In this document: positions 45,405 to 54,036 of the stretch, piece by piece
Position numbering within the stretch: the stretch's first letter is position 1
Layout of the letters: every line of letters starts with the position of its first letter
Assembly: GCA_018266555.1 (NCBI GenBank)
Contig: JAFEAF010000004.1
Location: 62,001-126,000, forward strand
Direction: 5' to 3'
Source: Bacteroidota bacterium
Lineage (GTDB): Bacteria > Bacteroidota > Bacteroidia > Chitinophagales > Chitinophagaceae
DNA length: 64,000 bases
Program-made: the position numbers and the translations under genes
The notes under the pieces: model-generated
The model's database searches: none
The model's input: only the letters and a program-made list of their open reading frames with translations
Told to the model about the DNA's origin: nothing

Positions 45405-46925
45405 ATGAAGAAAAAATTTGTAGTATTTACCACTCTCTTTGTTTTTTCTTATGCCGCCTTTACCCAATCCGTAAACAGGCTACAAAAGCCTAACGTTATT
45501 TATATCTGTTCCGATGACCTGGGCTATGGGGATTTAAGTTGTTATGGTGCAGTAAAAATTACTACGCCAAATATTGATAAACTATCCGCAAATGGAATCC
45601 GGTTCACCAATGCACACAGCACATCGGCAACATGCACCCCATCAAGGTATGCATTCATGACAGGGCAATATCCCTGGCGCAGGGCAGGAACTCATATTTT
45701 ACCTGGGGATGCGGCATTAATTATACCAACTGATAAAATAACATTACCTAAAGTTTTTAAAAATGCGGGCTATGCCACCGGCATTGTTGGCAAATGGCAT
45801 TTGGGATTAGGTGAACACCTCAATAAAAACTGGAACGGAGAAATCAAACCAGGCCCGAATGAAACGGGATTTGATTATTCATTTATTTTTCCTGCCACTG
45901 CCGATCGGGTGCCCACAGTGTTTGTAGAAAATCATCATGTGATTGCACTCGACAACGCCGACCCGATTGAAGTGAGCTATGAAAAAAAAGTAGGTAATGA
46001 CCCAACCGGCAAGGAACATCCTGAATTATTAAAAATGAAATCATCACATGGGCATGATCAAACCATTGTGAATGGTATTGGCCGCATTGGATTTATGAGC
46101 GGCGGAAAAACAGCCCGCTGGACGGATGAAGAAATGCCGCTTACATTTTTGGAAAAGGCAAAACAATTCATTGAAGATAACAAACAGCATCCTTTCTTCC
46201 TTTATTATGCACTTACCGAGCCACATGTGCCACGCATGCCATCCACCATGTTCAAAGGAAAAAGTATTCTTGGCTTCCGGGGCGATGCTATTTTGCAATT
46301 GGATTGGGCCGTTGGTGAAATTTTAAACCAATTGAAAGCATCAGGCATTGAAAAAAACACTATCATTATTTTTACAAGCGATAATGGCCCCGTGCTGGAT
46401 GATGGATATCAGGATGGAGCAGTAACAAAATTAAACGGCCACACCCCATGGGGACCATTTCGTGGAGGTAAATACAGCGCTTTTGAAGCAGGCACAAGAA
46501 TTCCATTCATCATTAGCTGGCCCGGAAAAATTAAACCAAAAATTTCTGATGCAATGATTTGCCAGGTAGATATGCTGGCTTCCTTTTCTAAATTGCTCCA
46601 CCAAAATACTCCTGATAGTGATGTAATGGACAGTGAGAGTATGTTGGATGCACTCATGGGAAAATCCAGTAAAGGAAGAAAAATTTTAATAGAACAAGGC
46701 GGCGCATTATCTGTCGTAAAAGATAACTGGAAATACATTGAGCCAAATAATGGACCGGCCCTGCAAACTGAGACTAATATTGAACTGGGTAATGCTGCAA
46801 CTCCCCAGCTTTATGACTTGTTAAAAGATATTGGTGAAAAAAATAACCTTGCAGAAAAATACCCGGAAAAGGTAAAAGAACTGGCTGCACTATTGAAACA
46901 CATCAAACAGAAAAGTTCACAGTAA
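45405..46925 (+). CDS. Secreted type I arylsulfatase
   Basis: 506 aa, signal peptide (about 1-20). Metal site DD at 37-38 (CSDDLGYGDLSCYG). FGly motif C77 in TCTPSRYAFMTG, Cys-type. VGKWHLGLGE and FTSDNGPVLDDGYQD complete the alkaline-phosphatase-like fold. It belongs to a different subgroup from the first sulfatase (CTPSR against CGPSR and different flanks), so the two probably remove sulfate at different positions of the same glycan. Four bases separate it from the maturase gene: a tight operon. Confidence 0.92.
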   Translation: MKKKFVVFTTLFVFSYAAFTQSVNRLQKPNVIYICSDDLGYGDLSCYGAVKITTPNIDKLSANGIRFTNAHSTSATCTPSRYAFMTGQYPWRRAGTHILPGDAALIIPTDKITLPKVFKNAGYATGIVGKWHLGLGEHLNKNWNGEIKPGPNETGFDYSFIFPATADRVPTVFVENHHVIALDNADPIEVSYEKKVGNDPTGKEHPELLKMKSSHGHDQTIVNGIGRIGFMSGGKTARWTDEEMPLTFLEKAKQFIEDNKQHPFFLYYALTEPHVPRMPSTMFKGKSILGFRGDAILQLDWAVGEILNQLKASGIEKNTIIIFTSDNGPVLDDGYQDGAVTKLNGHTPWGPFRGGKYSAFEAGTRIPFIISWPGKIKPKISDAMICQVDMLASFSKLLHQNTPDSDVMDSESMLDALMGKSSKGRKILIEQGGALSVVKDNWKYIEPNNGPALQTETNIELGNAATPQLYDLLKDIGEKNNLAEKYPEKVKELAALLKHIKQKSSQ

Positions 46926-46929
46926 TTCA

Positions 46930-48051
46930 ATGTCTCAATACAAACATTCATATTTCTTATTATTTATTGTTGTTTTCTTTTCTTGTAAAAACAAATCGGG
47001 TGAGAATGAAAACAATAAACTTGCAGCAAATGGAGATACGTTAAGTTGCTCAAAGAAATTACCAATGAGGTTTGCCTCATTAATAGATACATCCGTTCAA
47101 ACCTCTTCAATCGCTTCGCATGAAGGAATGGTTTGGATACCAGCCGGCGAATTTGAAATGGGCGCCATCGATGACCAGTGCAGACCCGATGAATATCCAC
47201 AGCATGAAGTGAACTTAAAAGGCTTTTGGATAGATGCTACCGAAGTAACCAATGCACAATTCAAAAAATTTGTGGATGCAACAGGCTATGTAACCACAGC
47301 AGAAAAGACTCCTGACTGGAATGAATTAAAAAAACAATTACCACCCGGTACACCAAAGCCGGCGGATAGTTTGCTCGTAGCATCATCATTGGTGTTTAGT
47401 CCGCCCAGTCATCCTGTTCTGTTAAACGATCCATCACAATGGTGGAGTTGGGAAAAAAATGCAGATTGGAAACATCCTGAGGGGCCGGGTAGTTCTATCA
47501 AAGGAAAAGAAAATTATCCGGTGGTTCAGGTGAGTTGGTATGATGCCGTTGCATATTGTAAATGGGCAGGCAAAAGATTACCGACCGAAGCTGAATGGGA
47601 ATATGCTGCCCGTGGTGGTTTGAAAAATAAAGCTTATTCATGGGGTAATGAAGATGTGGAAAAAGGGAAACCAAAAGCAAATACCTGGCAGGGAAATTTT
47701 CCCAATCAAAATTCAAGATGGGATGGCTTTCAAAGCCTGGCGCCGGTAGCATCATTTATACCCAATCATTATGGTTTGTATGATATGGCTGGTAATGTAT
47801 GGGAATGGACAGCAGATTGGTACGATGCAGAATATTATAAACAATTTAATAATATTGTTGCGGATAATCCCAAAGGCCCCTCATCAAGCCACGACCCGAT
47901 GGAACCAGGCATACCTAAAAAAACCATCCGCGGCGGATCTTTTATGTGTAATGCTTCTTATTGCAAAGGATATCGTGTCAGTTCCCGCATGAGTTCGTCA
48001 CCTGATACCGGATTAGAAAATACCGGGTTCAGGTGTGTAGCAGATAAGTAA
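46930..48051 (+). CDS. Formylglycine-generating enzyme (SUMF1 type), predicted lipoprotein
   Basis: 373 aa. The N-terminus ends in a lipobox FFSC (C19), implying a membrane-anchored exported protein. The FGE-sulfatase domain (about 65-373) has GMVWIPAGEFEMGA, DATEVTNAQFKKFV, RLPTEAEWEYAARGG and NVWEWTADWY. Near the end, C340 and C345 (MCNASYC) correspond to the two copper-binding active-site Cys of genuine FGE, which GldJ/GldK-type homologues lack, and GFRCVADK closes the domain. It should oxidise Cys73/Cys77 of the two sulfatases to formylglycine using O2. Operon position supports this strongly. Confidence 0.9.
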   Translation: MSQYKHSYFLLFIVVFFSCKNKSGENENNKLAANGDTLSCSKKLPMRFASLIDTSVQTSSIASHEGMVWIPAGEFEMGAIDDQCRPDEYPQHEVNLKGFWIDATEVTNAQFKKFVDATGYVTTAEKTPDWNELKKQLPPGTPKPADSLLVASSLVFSPPSHPVLLNDPSQWWSWEKNADWKHPEGPGSSIKGKENYPVVQVSWYDAVAYCKWAGKRLPTEAEWEYAARGGLKNKAYSWGNEDVEKGKPKANTWQGNFPNQNSRWDGFQSLAPVASFIPNHYGLYDMAGNVWEWTADWYDAEYYKQFNNIVADNPKGPSSSHDPMEPGIPKKTIRGGSFMCNASYCKGYRVSSRMSSSPDTGLENTGFRCVADK

Positions 48052-48065
48052 ACCCAATGATATAT

Positions 48066-48463
48066 CTATTGTTTATTGAATAATCTGAAGAAATTATTCT
48101 GTTTATTAATAGAATCCCTTACGATAGTGGTGTGCACTATGGTGCTGCCAAAATCAATATCTAGACCGCATGAATCAGTGTATAAAATACCTTTATGCGG
48201 GTAAACGCTGCCTTGCACTGTAACATCAAAAGAAAAATTATTCCCCGAAACTTTCCCATGATCAATGCTCACCACGCCTACGGGAGATTCGGCAGTACCG
48301 GTAAGATTATCACCATCGGTTTGAAAATTGTAAACAACATCCAGATTATTGCCATCCGGAGTCGTAACAATGCCTGTCCAGCGGCCGTCAAGTGCTGAAC
48401 TGATATTTAATAATAATATTAACAGAAAGATACTGCAGCGGTATAAAAATATTTTCCTTGCAT
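48066..48463 (-). pseudogene. Small secreted beta-protein, frameshifted in its signal peptide
   Basis: From the ATG at 48463 the frame reads MQGKYFYTAAVSFC-stop. In the next frame an open stretch gives a signal-like IFLLILLLNISSALDGRWTG, then VYNFQTDGDNLTGTAESPVG and continues to the stop at 48066. Adding one A in the AAAA run at about 48453-48456 joins the two as a 132-aa protein; without this there is no ATG, GTG or TTG early in the long frame. The product has GRWTG...GNNF patterns seen in small lipocalin-like Bacteroidota proteins. The last 69 codons could still start at GTG 48275. Confidence 0.65.
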
Positions 48464-48543
48464 AGTTTATATGATTTGGTTTGCTAAAGTATAAAACATT
48501 TTCAGAGTACAGAATTGAATTTTAAGGTTAAGATAAAAGTTAT

Positions 48544-48578
48544 ATAAAAAAGGCTTCCTGTATTAGAGAAAGCCTTTT
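48544..48578 (-). terminator. Terminator for the SWIB-domain gene
   Basis: Stem AAAAGGCTT (48548-48556) / AAGCCTTTT (48570-48578) with a 13-nt loop. On the minus strand it is followed by a T-run, 18 bases after the SWIB stop. Confidence 0.82.
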
Positions 48579-48596
48579 ACACCTGTACAAATTTTT

Positions 48597-48893
48597 TTAC
48601 TTCAGGTTCTTAGCAAGATGTTTTGCCATGTCAAACATAGATACCTGGCTTTTGCCACCAAAGATGGGTTTCAACTTTGCATCAGCATTAATCATTCGCC
48701 TGTTTTTGCTGTCCTGCAACTTATTCTTTTTAATGTAAACCCACATCTTTTTTACCACTTCAGTGCGAGGCAATGCTTTGCTACCTACTACTTCAGCTAA
48801 TACAGCGCTGGGAGTAAGAGCTTTCATGAATGCAGCAGAAGGCTTGCGTGTAGATTTTTTCTTGGCAGGTTTTTTTGCTTTTTTAGTAGCCAT
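48597..48893 (-). CDS. SWIB/MDM2-domain protein
   Basis: 98 aa. A basic, Lys/Ala-rich N-terminal tail (MATKKAKKPAKKKSTRKPSA) precedes one SWIB/MDM2 domain (about 25-98: LTPSAVLAEVVGSKALPRTEVVKKMWVYIKKNKLQDSKNRRMINADAKLKPIF split over the domain). The domain is best known from eukaryotic chromatin remodelling; small bacterial versions, also fused to topoisomerase in chlamydiae, are thought to bind DNA or compact chromatin. It is a single gene with its own promoter and terminator. Confidence 0.92.
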   Translation of the reverse strand: MATKKAKKPAKKKSTRKPSAAFMKALTPSAVLAEVVGSKALPRTEVVKKMWVYIKKNKLQDSKNRRMINADAKLKPIFGGKSQVSMFDMAKHLAKNLK

Positions 48894-48943
48894 TTGTTAT
48901 GAATTTTAATTTTGAATTTGAATGGGTTTCCCCCTGTCGGGGA

Positions 48944-48951
48944 CAAATATA
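48944..48951 (-). promoter_or_regulatory. Candidate -7 box for the SWIB gene
   Basis: On the minus strand this reads TATATTTG, 50 bases before the ATG at 48893. A GC-rich CCCC/GGGG mini-hairpin lies in the leader (48930-48942). Confidence 0.45.
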
Positions 48952-49125
48952 TAGGTTTTCCCTTGGGAAACTAATGAGTGCTATTGGTATTTATCCACTT
49001 TTTACGAGGGGAAATGGGTATTATAACCCGGCCTTAGCAGTCATTTCCATTTTTATAAAGTCAATGACAGGCTACATGCCGGCAACGATTTCGTAAATAA
49101 AATCCGCATAGCTGATGAGATGGAT

Positions 49126-49133
49126 TAGCTTTG
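49126..49133 (+). promoter_or_regulatory. Candidate -7 box for the GH28 gene
   Basis: TAGCTTTG matches TAnnTTTG, 17 bases before the ATG at 49151. Confidence 0.42.
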
Positions 49134-49150
49134 AGACCTAAACATTTTTC

Positions 49151-50788
49151 ATGAAGCGATCCTTTACGGTTCTGGTGTTTATCATTGGAGGGAAGATGGC
49201 TTTTGGACAGCAAAAAGACTTAAGGTATTATTTTGCTCAGGCACCCTTTACAATGCCGGAGGTCACCGAACCAATATTCCCGTCAAAAATGTTTTACATC
49301 AAAGATTACGGCGCTGTTAACGATGGAGAAACCTTGAATACAACTGCTTTTACCAAAGCTATTGATGCCTGTTCGGAAGCTGGTGGCGGTACAGTACTGG
49401 TACCGGCTGGCACTTGGCTTACCGGCCCTTTTAAAATGAAGAGTAATGTAAATCTGCATACGGAAAAAAATACCCTGGTATTATTTACACCCGACCGAAA
49501 CCAATATCCAATTGTTCGGACCTCAAAAGAAAGCAGCAATTTTATAGTTCAATCACCCATATCCGGCAATAACCTTCAGAATATTGCCATCACTGGTGAA
49601 GGAGTATTTGATGGAAGCGGTGAAAGCTGGCGGCCTGTTAAAAAATCAAAATTAACTCATGAACAATGGGGAAAATTACTTGCTTCCGGAGGCGTGCTTT
49701 CACCGGATGGAAAAACATGGTGGCCCAGTGAAGAGGCAATGAATGGCGATGCTTATTTAAAATCCTTGAAAGACAAAAAAAATCTTACAGAAAAGGATTT
49801 TTTACCTGCGAGAGATTTTTTGCGTCCAAGAATGATTGTTTTTACCAATTGTAATAATGTGCTATTGGACGGCCCGACCTTCAGAAATTCTCCCATGTAT
49901 GTTTTTTATCCGAATCATTGCACTAATCTCACTATTCGAAACGTAACAGTCCATAATGAATACTGGGCACAAAATGGTGATGGCATAGATATCAGCGCCT
50001 GCAAAGGAGTGGTCATTTATAAAACTATCGTGAGTGCCGGTGATGATGGCATTTGCATGAAATCCAGCGGAGGAAAAGAACCAGATGGCTTTGAATTGGA
50101 AAATGTGCTTATTGCAGGTTGCATCGTTTATCAATCCCACGGCGGTTTTGTTATTGGCAGTAATACAGATGGCGGCATGAGAAACATTTTTGTCAGTGAT
50201 TGTGATTTTATTGGCAGCGATATTGGCATCAGGGTAAAAAGCAATGCCGGACGTGGTGGCGTTGTGAAAGATATTTATATGCAAAATATAAACATGCAGA
50301 ACATTATCAATGCTGCTGTATCTTTTGACACTTACTATGAAAACCTGCAGTTGGGAGTAACAGTGGATACTTCGGGCCGGGCCAGGAATAAGATTCCCGA
50401 TTTCCGGGATTTTCATTTCAGTAACATTAATTGTGAAGGAGCTAAATCAGCCATTTATATTAATGGTCTTCCGGAAATGCCGGTACATAGAATATTTTTT
50501 GAAAACATGAACATAACTGCGAATACCGGAGCAACTTTAAATGCTGCTGCAGATTTAGAATTTAAAAATGTGAAGATCATCCCAAAGAAAGGTCCGGTAT
50601 ATACATTAAGTAATTCCAGGAACATTCATATTGCCAATGGTTTCCTTCCACCAGATACCGACAAATTTTTAGTGACAAAAGAAAATGTGTCTGATGTAAT
50701 AGTCTCGGGTACAAAATTGAGAGACAAATCAAAAAATATAGAGTTGGGCAAAGGTGGTGATAAAAATTCTGTAATCGTTGGCGATTAA
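49151..50788 (+). CDS. Secreted GH28 polygalacturonase-like enzyme
   Basis: 545 aa, signal peptide (1-20). A pectate-lyase-like start (FYIKDYGAVNDGETLNTTAF) leads into the right-handed beta-helix. The GH28 active site is visible: D277 in NGDGID, D298-D299 in AGDDGI, H330 in QSHGGFVIGS, and R361/K363 in IRVKS. The enzyme hydrolyses galacturonic-acid linkages in pectin or rhamnogalacturonan by inversion. The insert at 160-220 (WRPVKKSK...DFLPARDF) is typical of Bacteroidota exo-acting members. Separate from the sulfatase operon, with its own promoter. Confidence 0.92.
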   Translation: MKRSFTVLVFIIGGKMAFGQQKDLRYYFAQAPFTMPEVTEPIFPSKMFYIKDYGAVNDGETLNTTAFTKAIDACSEAGGGTVLVPAGTWLTGPFKMKSNVNLHTEKNTLVLFTPDRNQYPIVRTSKESSNFIVQSPISGNNLQNIAITGEGVFDGSGESWRPVKKSKLTHEQWGKLLASGGVLSPDGKTWWPSEEAMNGDAYLKSLKDKKNLTEKDFLPARDFLRPRMIVFTNCNNVLLDGPTFRNSPMYVFYPNHCTNLTIRNVTVHNEYWAQNGDGIDISACKGVVIYKTIVSAGDDGICMKSSGGKEPDGFELENVLIAGCIVYQSHGGFVIGSNTDGGMRNIFVSDCDFIGSDIGIRVKSNAGRGGVVKDIYMQNINMQNIINAAVSFDTYYENLQLGVTVDTSGRARNKIPDFRDFHFSNINCEGAKSAIYINGLPEMPVHRIFFENMNITANTGATLNAAADLEFKNVKIIPKKGPVYTLSNSRNIHIANGFLPPDTDKFLVTKENVSDVIVSGTKLRDKSKNIELGKGGDKNSVIVGD

Positions 50789-50798
50789 AAAAATATGA

Positions 50799-52106
50799 TC
50801 ACACTACTTTTCCCTCGAGATCATAATCATAAGCTTTTGTGATCTTCACCTGTACAAATTCCCCAATAGGAAGCTTTTGATCAGAATGGATCACCACCTC
50901 ATTATCCACTTCCACGCTGTCAAATTCAGTCCGCCCGAGGTATCGGCCGGCTTCTTTTTTATCAATGAGAACTTTAAATATTTTACCTACCTTCTCTAAA
51001 TTTTTTTCAAAAGAAATATCCTGCTGTACTTCTATAATCTCCTGCGCCCTTTTTTCTTTTTCATTCTGTGGAATAGTATCCATTAATTCATAAGCAGAAG
51101 TACCCTCTTCATGTGAATAAGTAAAGACCCCGACACGGTCAAAGCGCTGTTGCTGTAAAAAGGTTTTCAACTCTTCTATATCATCGCTTGTTTCTCCCGG
51201 GAAACCAGCGATTAATGTAGTTCGCAGACAAATGCCCGGAACTTTTTCCCGTATTACAGCCAATAATTCTTCTATTTCCGTCCGGGTAATCTGTCGCTTC
51301 ATTGCTTTAAGCATACTATCGGATGCATGCTGTAAGGGAATGTCCAAATAATTACATATATTTTCCCTTTCCTTCATTACATCCAGGATCTCCAATGGGA
51401 ATCTGGAAGGGTACGCATAATGAAGCCGTATCCATTCCAGGCCTCTTATATCAGCCAAACGATGCAACAAATCAGCCAACATTCTTTTTTTGTAAATATC
51501 AAGCCCGTAGTAGGTGAGTTCCTGAGCAATCAGCATGATTTCTTTTACGCCACGTTGCACCAAAGTTTCTGCTTCTTTTATGATTTCTTCGATTGTCTTA
51601 CTGACATGACTACCCCGCATCAAAGGAATGGCACAAAACGCACAGGTGCGATTGCATCCTTCTGAAATTTTGAGAAATGCGTAATGTTTCGGGGTGGACA
51701 ACAATCTTTCGCCGATCAATTCAGTTTTATAATCTGCTTCGAATTGCTTTAACATCAGGGGAAGCTCCATAGTGCCGAACCAGGCATCCACTTCAGGAAT
51801 CTCTTTTTCAAGATCATCCCGATAACGCTGGCTCAGGCAACCGGTGACATATACCTTATCCAATTTCCCTTTTTGTTTTAAAGCCACCTGGTCCAAAATA
51901 GTTTGAATGGATTCTTCTTTTGCTTTTTCAATAAATCCACAGGTATTTACAACAACAATATTATGATCAAGCTTTTTGTTTTCATGTATCACATCAATCT
52001 CGTTTGCCTGCAACTGCCCGCTTAGCACTTCGCTATCCACCAGGTTTTTGCTGCAACCAAGTGTTATGATGTTTACTTTGTCTTTATATAGTTTTTTGTT
52101 GTGCAT
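50799..52106 (-). CDS. rimO: Ribosomal protein S12 methylthiotransferase RimO
   Basis: 435 aa radical-SAM enzyme that adds a methylthio group to the conserved Asp of ribosomal protein S12. The N-terminal UPF0004 domain binds one 4Fe-4S cluster with C18 (TLGCSKNLVDSE), C56 and C90. The radical-SAM cluster is C151-x3-C155-x2-C158 (CNRTCAFCAIP). A C-terminal TRAM domain (about 370-435) is present. ITLGCSKNLVDSE separates RimO from MiaB. ftsY lies 102 bases upstream on the same strand, a common Bacteroidota order. Confidence 0.95.
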   Translation of the reverse strand: MHNKKLYKDKVNIITLGCSKNLVDSEVLSGQLQANEIDVIHENKKLDHNIVVVNTCGFIEKAKEESIQTILDQVALKQKGKLDKVYVTGCLSQRYRDDLEKEIPEVDAWFGTMELPLMLKQFEADYKTELIGERLLSTPKHYAFLKISEGCNRTCAFCAIPLMRGSHVSKTIEEIIKEAETLVQRGVKEIMLIAQELTYYGLDIYKKRMLADLLHRLADIRGLEWIRLHYAYPSRFPLEILDVMKERENICNYLDIPLQHASDSMLKAMKRQITRTEIEELLAVIREKVPGICLRTTLIAGFPGETSDDIEELKTFLQQQRFDRVGVFTYSHEEGTSAYELMDTIPQNEKEKRAQEIIEVQQDISFEKNLEKVGKIFKVLIDKKEAGRYLGRTEFDSVEVDNEVVIHSDQKLPIGEFVQVKITKAYDYDLEGKVV

Positions 52107-52208
52107 TAATTAGTATGTATTGTTGGATGATTTTATTGTTTTATTGCTATGCCTCATCCACATTCGCTTACAACCATCAAACCATAAAATTATCAAGCCT
52201 TAAAGTTT

Positions 52209-53171
52209 TCAGCCATTTAAACTAAATAACGAATCCACAAATTCATGTTTGTCAAATACCAGCAGGTCTTCCATTTTCTCGCCTACCCCGATAAATTTTA
52301 CTGGAATTTTGAATTGATCTGCAATAGCAAGTACTACTCCGCCTTTTGCAGTGCCGTCTAATTTAGTGATGGCTAAAGCAGATACTTCCGTTGCAGCGGT
52401 AAAATGCTTTGCCTGTTCCAATGCATTCTGCCCGGTACTTCCATCTAATACAAGCAGCACTTCATGTGGCGCATTCGGAATAACTTTTTGAATCACTCTT
52501 TTTATTTTAGCTAATTCATCCATTAAATGAGCTTTGTTGTGAAGTCTGCCTGCAGTATCTATCAAAACCACATCTGAATGTTTGCTTACGGCACTTTGCA
52601 CTGTATCAAATGCTACGGCCGCCGGATCGGAACCCATTGATTGTTTTACTATAGGCACTCCTACCCGTTCACTCCAAATCGTTAACTGATCTACCGCAGC
52701 AGCACGGAACGTATCTGCGGCACCAAGTAAAACAGATTTACCTGCACTTTTGAAATTATACGCCAGCTTCCCGATAGTTGTTGTTTTTCCAACGCCATTT
52801 ACACCTACCACAAGAATCACAAAAGGTTTTGCCGGTAACTCCGATTCAAATGAGTAAGAATTGTTTTCCGGCGCATCCACTAATGTTTGCTCAATTTCCT
52901 GTTGAAGTATAGTATTAAGTTCCCCTGAGTTCAGGTATTTATCTTTTGCAACCCGTTTTTCGATTTGGTCAATAATTTTAACCGTTGTTTCTACTCCTAC
53001 ATCAGCACCAACCAATGCTTCCTCCAGGTTATCGAGCACTTCATCATCAATGGTGCTTTTACCCGCAATAGCCTTAGTGATTTTTGAAAAAAATCCCCGG
53101 CGGGTTTTTTCTAATCCCTGTTCCAGGGTTTCTTTTTCTTTTTTGCCAAATAGTTTTTTAAATATTCCCAT
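52209..53171 (-). CDS. ftsY: Signal recognition particle receptor FtsY
   Basis: 320 aa, SRP-type GTPase that docks ribosome-nascent chains at the membrane. N domain (about 15-95), G domain with P-loop GVNGVGKTTT, DTFRAAAVDQL, DTAGRLHNKAHL and TKLDGTAKGG. The acidic A domain of E. coli FtsY is absent, as in other Bacteroidota. It has its own promoter box and lies behind a terminator that closes the rpmB-rpmG-DUF4295 unit. Confidence 0.96.
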   Translation of the reverse strand: MGIFKKLFGKKEKETLEQGLEKTRRGFFSKITKAIAGKSTIDDEVLDNLEEALVGADVGVETTVKIIDQIEKRVAKDKYLNSGELNTILQQEIEQTLVDAPENNSYSFESELPAKPFVILVVGVNGVGKTTTIGKLAYNFKSAGKSVLLGAADTFRAAAVDQLTIWSERVGVPIVKQSMGSDPAAVAFDTVQSAVSKHSDVVLIDTAGRLHNKAHLMDELAKIKRVIQKVIPNAPHEVLLVLDGSTGQNALEQAKHFTAATEVSALAITKLDGTAKGGVVLAIADQFKIPVKFIGVGEKMEDLLVFDKHEFVDSLFSLNG

Positions 53172-53192
53172 GATAACTCAAAAATAAAAAGT

Positions 53193-53200
53193 CAAAAGTA
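53193..53200 (-). promoter_or_regulatory. Candidate -7 box for ftsY
   Basis: On the minus strand this reads TACTTTTG, 21 bases before the ftsY ATG and after the terminator at 53257-53287. Confidence 0.42.
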
Positions 53201-53256
53201 AAAATGTATTCTTGTTGTTGTCCCGATTTCAAATTTTGATTTTTGAATTAAATAAT

Positions 53257-53287
53257 AAAAGCTATCCTCTTACGGCGGATAGCTTTT
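53257..53287 (-). terminator. Strong terminator between DUF4295 and ftsY
   Basis: Perfect 11-bp stem AAAAGCTATCC (53257-53267) / GGATAGCTTTT (53277-53287) with a 9-nt loop. On the minus strand the tail is T-rich; it lies 21 bases after the DUF4295 stop. Confidence 0.85.
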
Positions 53288-53308
53288 AGAAAAAGTTGTA
53301 AAATCGTT

Positions 53309-53482
53309 TTATTTCTGTGCCAGGAATTCTTTCACTTTATCCTTATGAACAATTTGTTCTTTAAAAGTATAAGCTCCTGTTTTAGGACTGCGAACAGCTT
53401 TGATCACCTTGCTCCAGTTTTTTGCTTCAGCTGCTGCTCTTGCATCTTTGGATTTGATCGCTGTTTTAGCTGCTTTTGCCAT
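53309..53482 (-). CDS. DUF4295 family small basic protein
   Basis: 57 aa: starts MAKAAKTAIKSKDARAAAEA, then KNWSKVIKAVRSPKTGAYTF, and ends DKVKEFLAQK. Small, very basic and highly conserved in Bacteroidota, almost always beside rpmG and rpmB, as here. That context and charge suggest a ribosome-associated protein, but no function is proven. It is too short for default ORF cut-offs and easily missed. It is third in the rpmB-rpmG-DUF4295 unit and is followed by a strong terminator. Confidence 0.9.
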   Translation of the reverse strand: MAKAAKTAIKSKDARAAAEAKNWSKVIKAVRSPKTGAYTFKEQIVHKDKVKEFLAQK

Positions 53483-53555
53483 ATTGAATTAGTTTGAGTA
53501 GTTTATTTGTATGGGTTATTTTAATTACTGGTAAATAATTAAACCCGGTAACCAT

Positions 53556-53738
53556 TTACTTAATCTCTTTATGAACTGTCATCTTTTTCAGAATAGGGTT
53601 GTATTTTTTCAACTCCATTCTTTCGGGATCGTTCTTTTTATTTTTGGTAGTGATATAGCGACTGGTGCCGGGTTTACCACTGTTCTTATGCTCGGTACAT
53701 TCCAAAATTACCTGTACTCTGTTTCCTTTTTTTGCCAT
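53556..53738 (-). CDS. rpmG: 50S ribosomal protein L33
   Basis: 60 aa, basic. [18 protein letters not shown] and the ending [18 protein letters not shown] are typical of L33. It lacks the CxxC...CxxC zinc motif, so it is the zinc-free form. It is 15 bases downstream of rpmB. Confidence 0.96.
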   Translation of the reverse strand: MAKKGNRVQVILECTEHKNSGKPGTSRYITTKNKKNDPERMELKKYNPILKKMTVHKEIK

Positions 53739-53753
53739 TGTCTTACAGTTTTA

Positions 53754-53990
53754 TCAAATATGTTGACCTTGTGCTCGTAATTCTTTTACCACACTAAACA
53801 GTCCTCTTTTATTAATAGTACGAATACCTTCACCGGACAGTTTCAATGTGATCCACTTTTCTTCTTCGGCCAGGTAATAACGTTTGGTTTGCAGATTAGG
53901 CAGAAATCTCCGCTTGGTCTTTATGTTTGAGTGAGATACTTTATGTCCACCCATTGGTTTTTTACCTGTCACCTGACATACTCTTGCCAT
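53754..53990 (-). CDS. rpmB: 50S ribosomal protein L28
   Basis: 78 aa. [34 protein letters not shown] is the L28 signature; the end ([20 protein letters not shown]) is also typical. First gene of the rpmB-rpmG-DUF4295 unit. Confidence 0.96.
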   Translation of the reverse strand: MARVCQVTGKKPMGGHKVSHSNIKTKRRFLPNLQTKRYYLAEEEKWITLKLSGEGIRTINKRGLFSVVKELRAQGQHI

Positions 53991-54036
53991 GATTGTTCAG
54001 TTTTTAATATCATCCGGAATTAATCAGGACGGGGCG

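Noticed and set aside
48899-49096. 65-codon plus-strand open frame between the SWIB and GH28 genes
   Set aside because: It overlaps the SWIB promoter region, has no family features and no promoter-like box of its own.
49862-50416. 184-codon minus-strand open frame inside the GH28 gene
   Set aside because: GH28 is complete and conserved on the other strand; the antisense product shows no recognisable motif.
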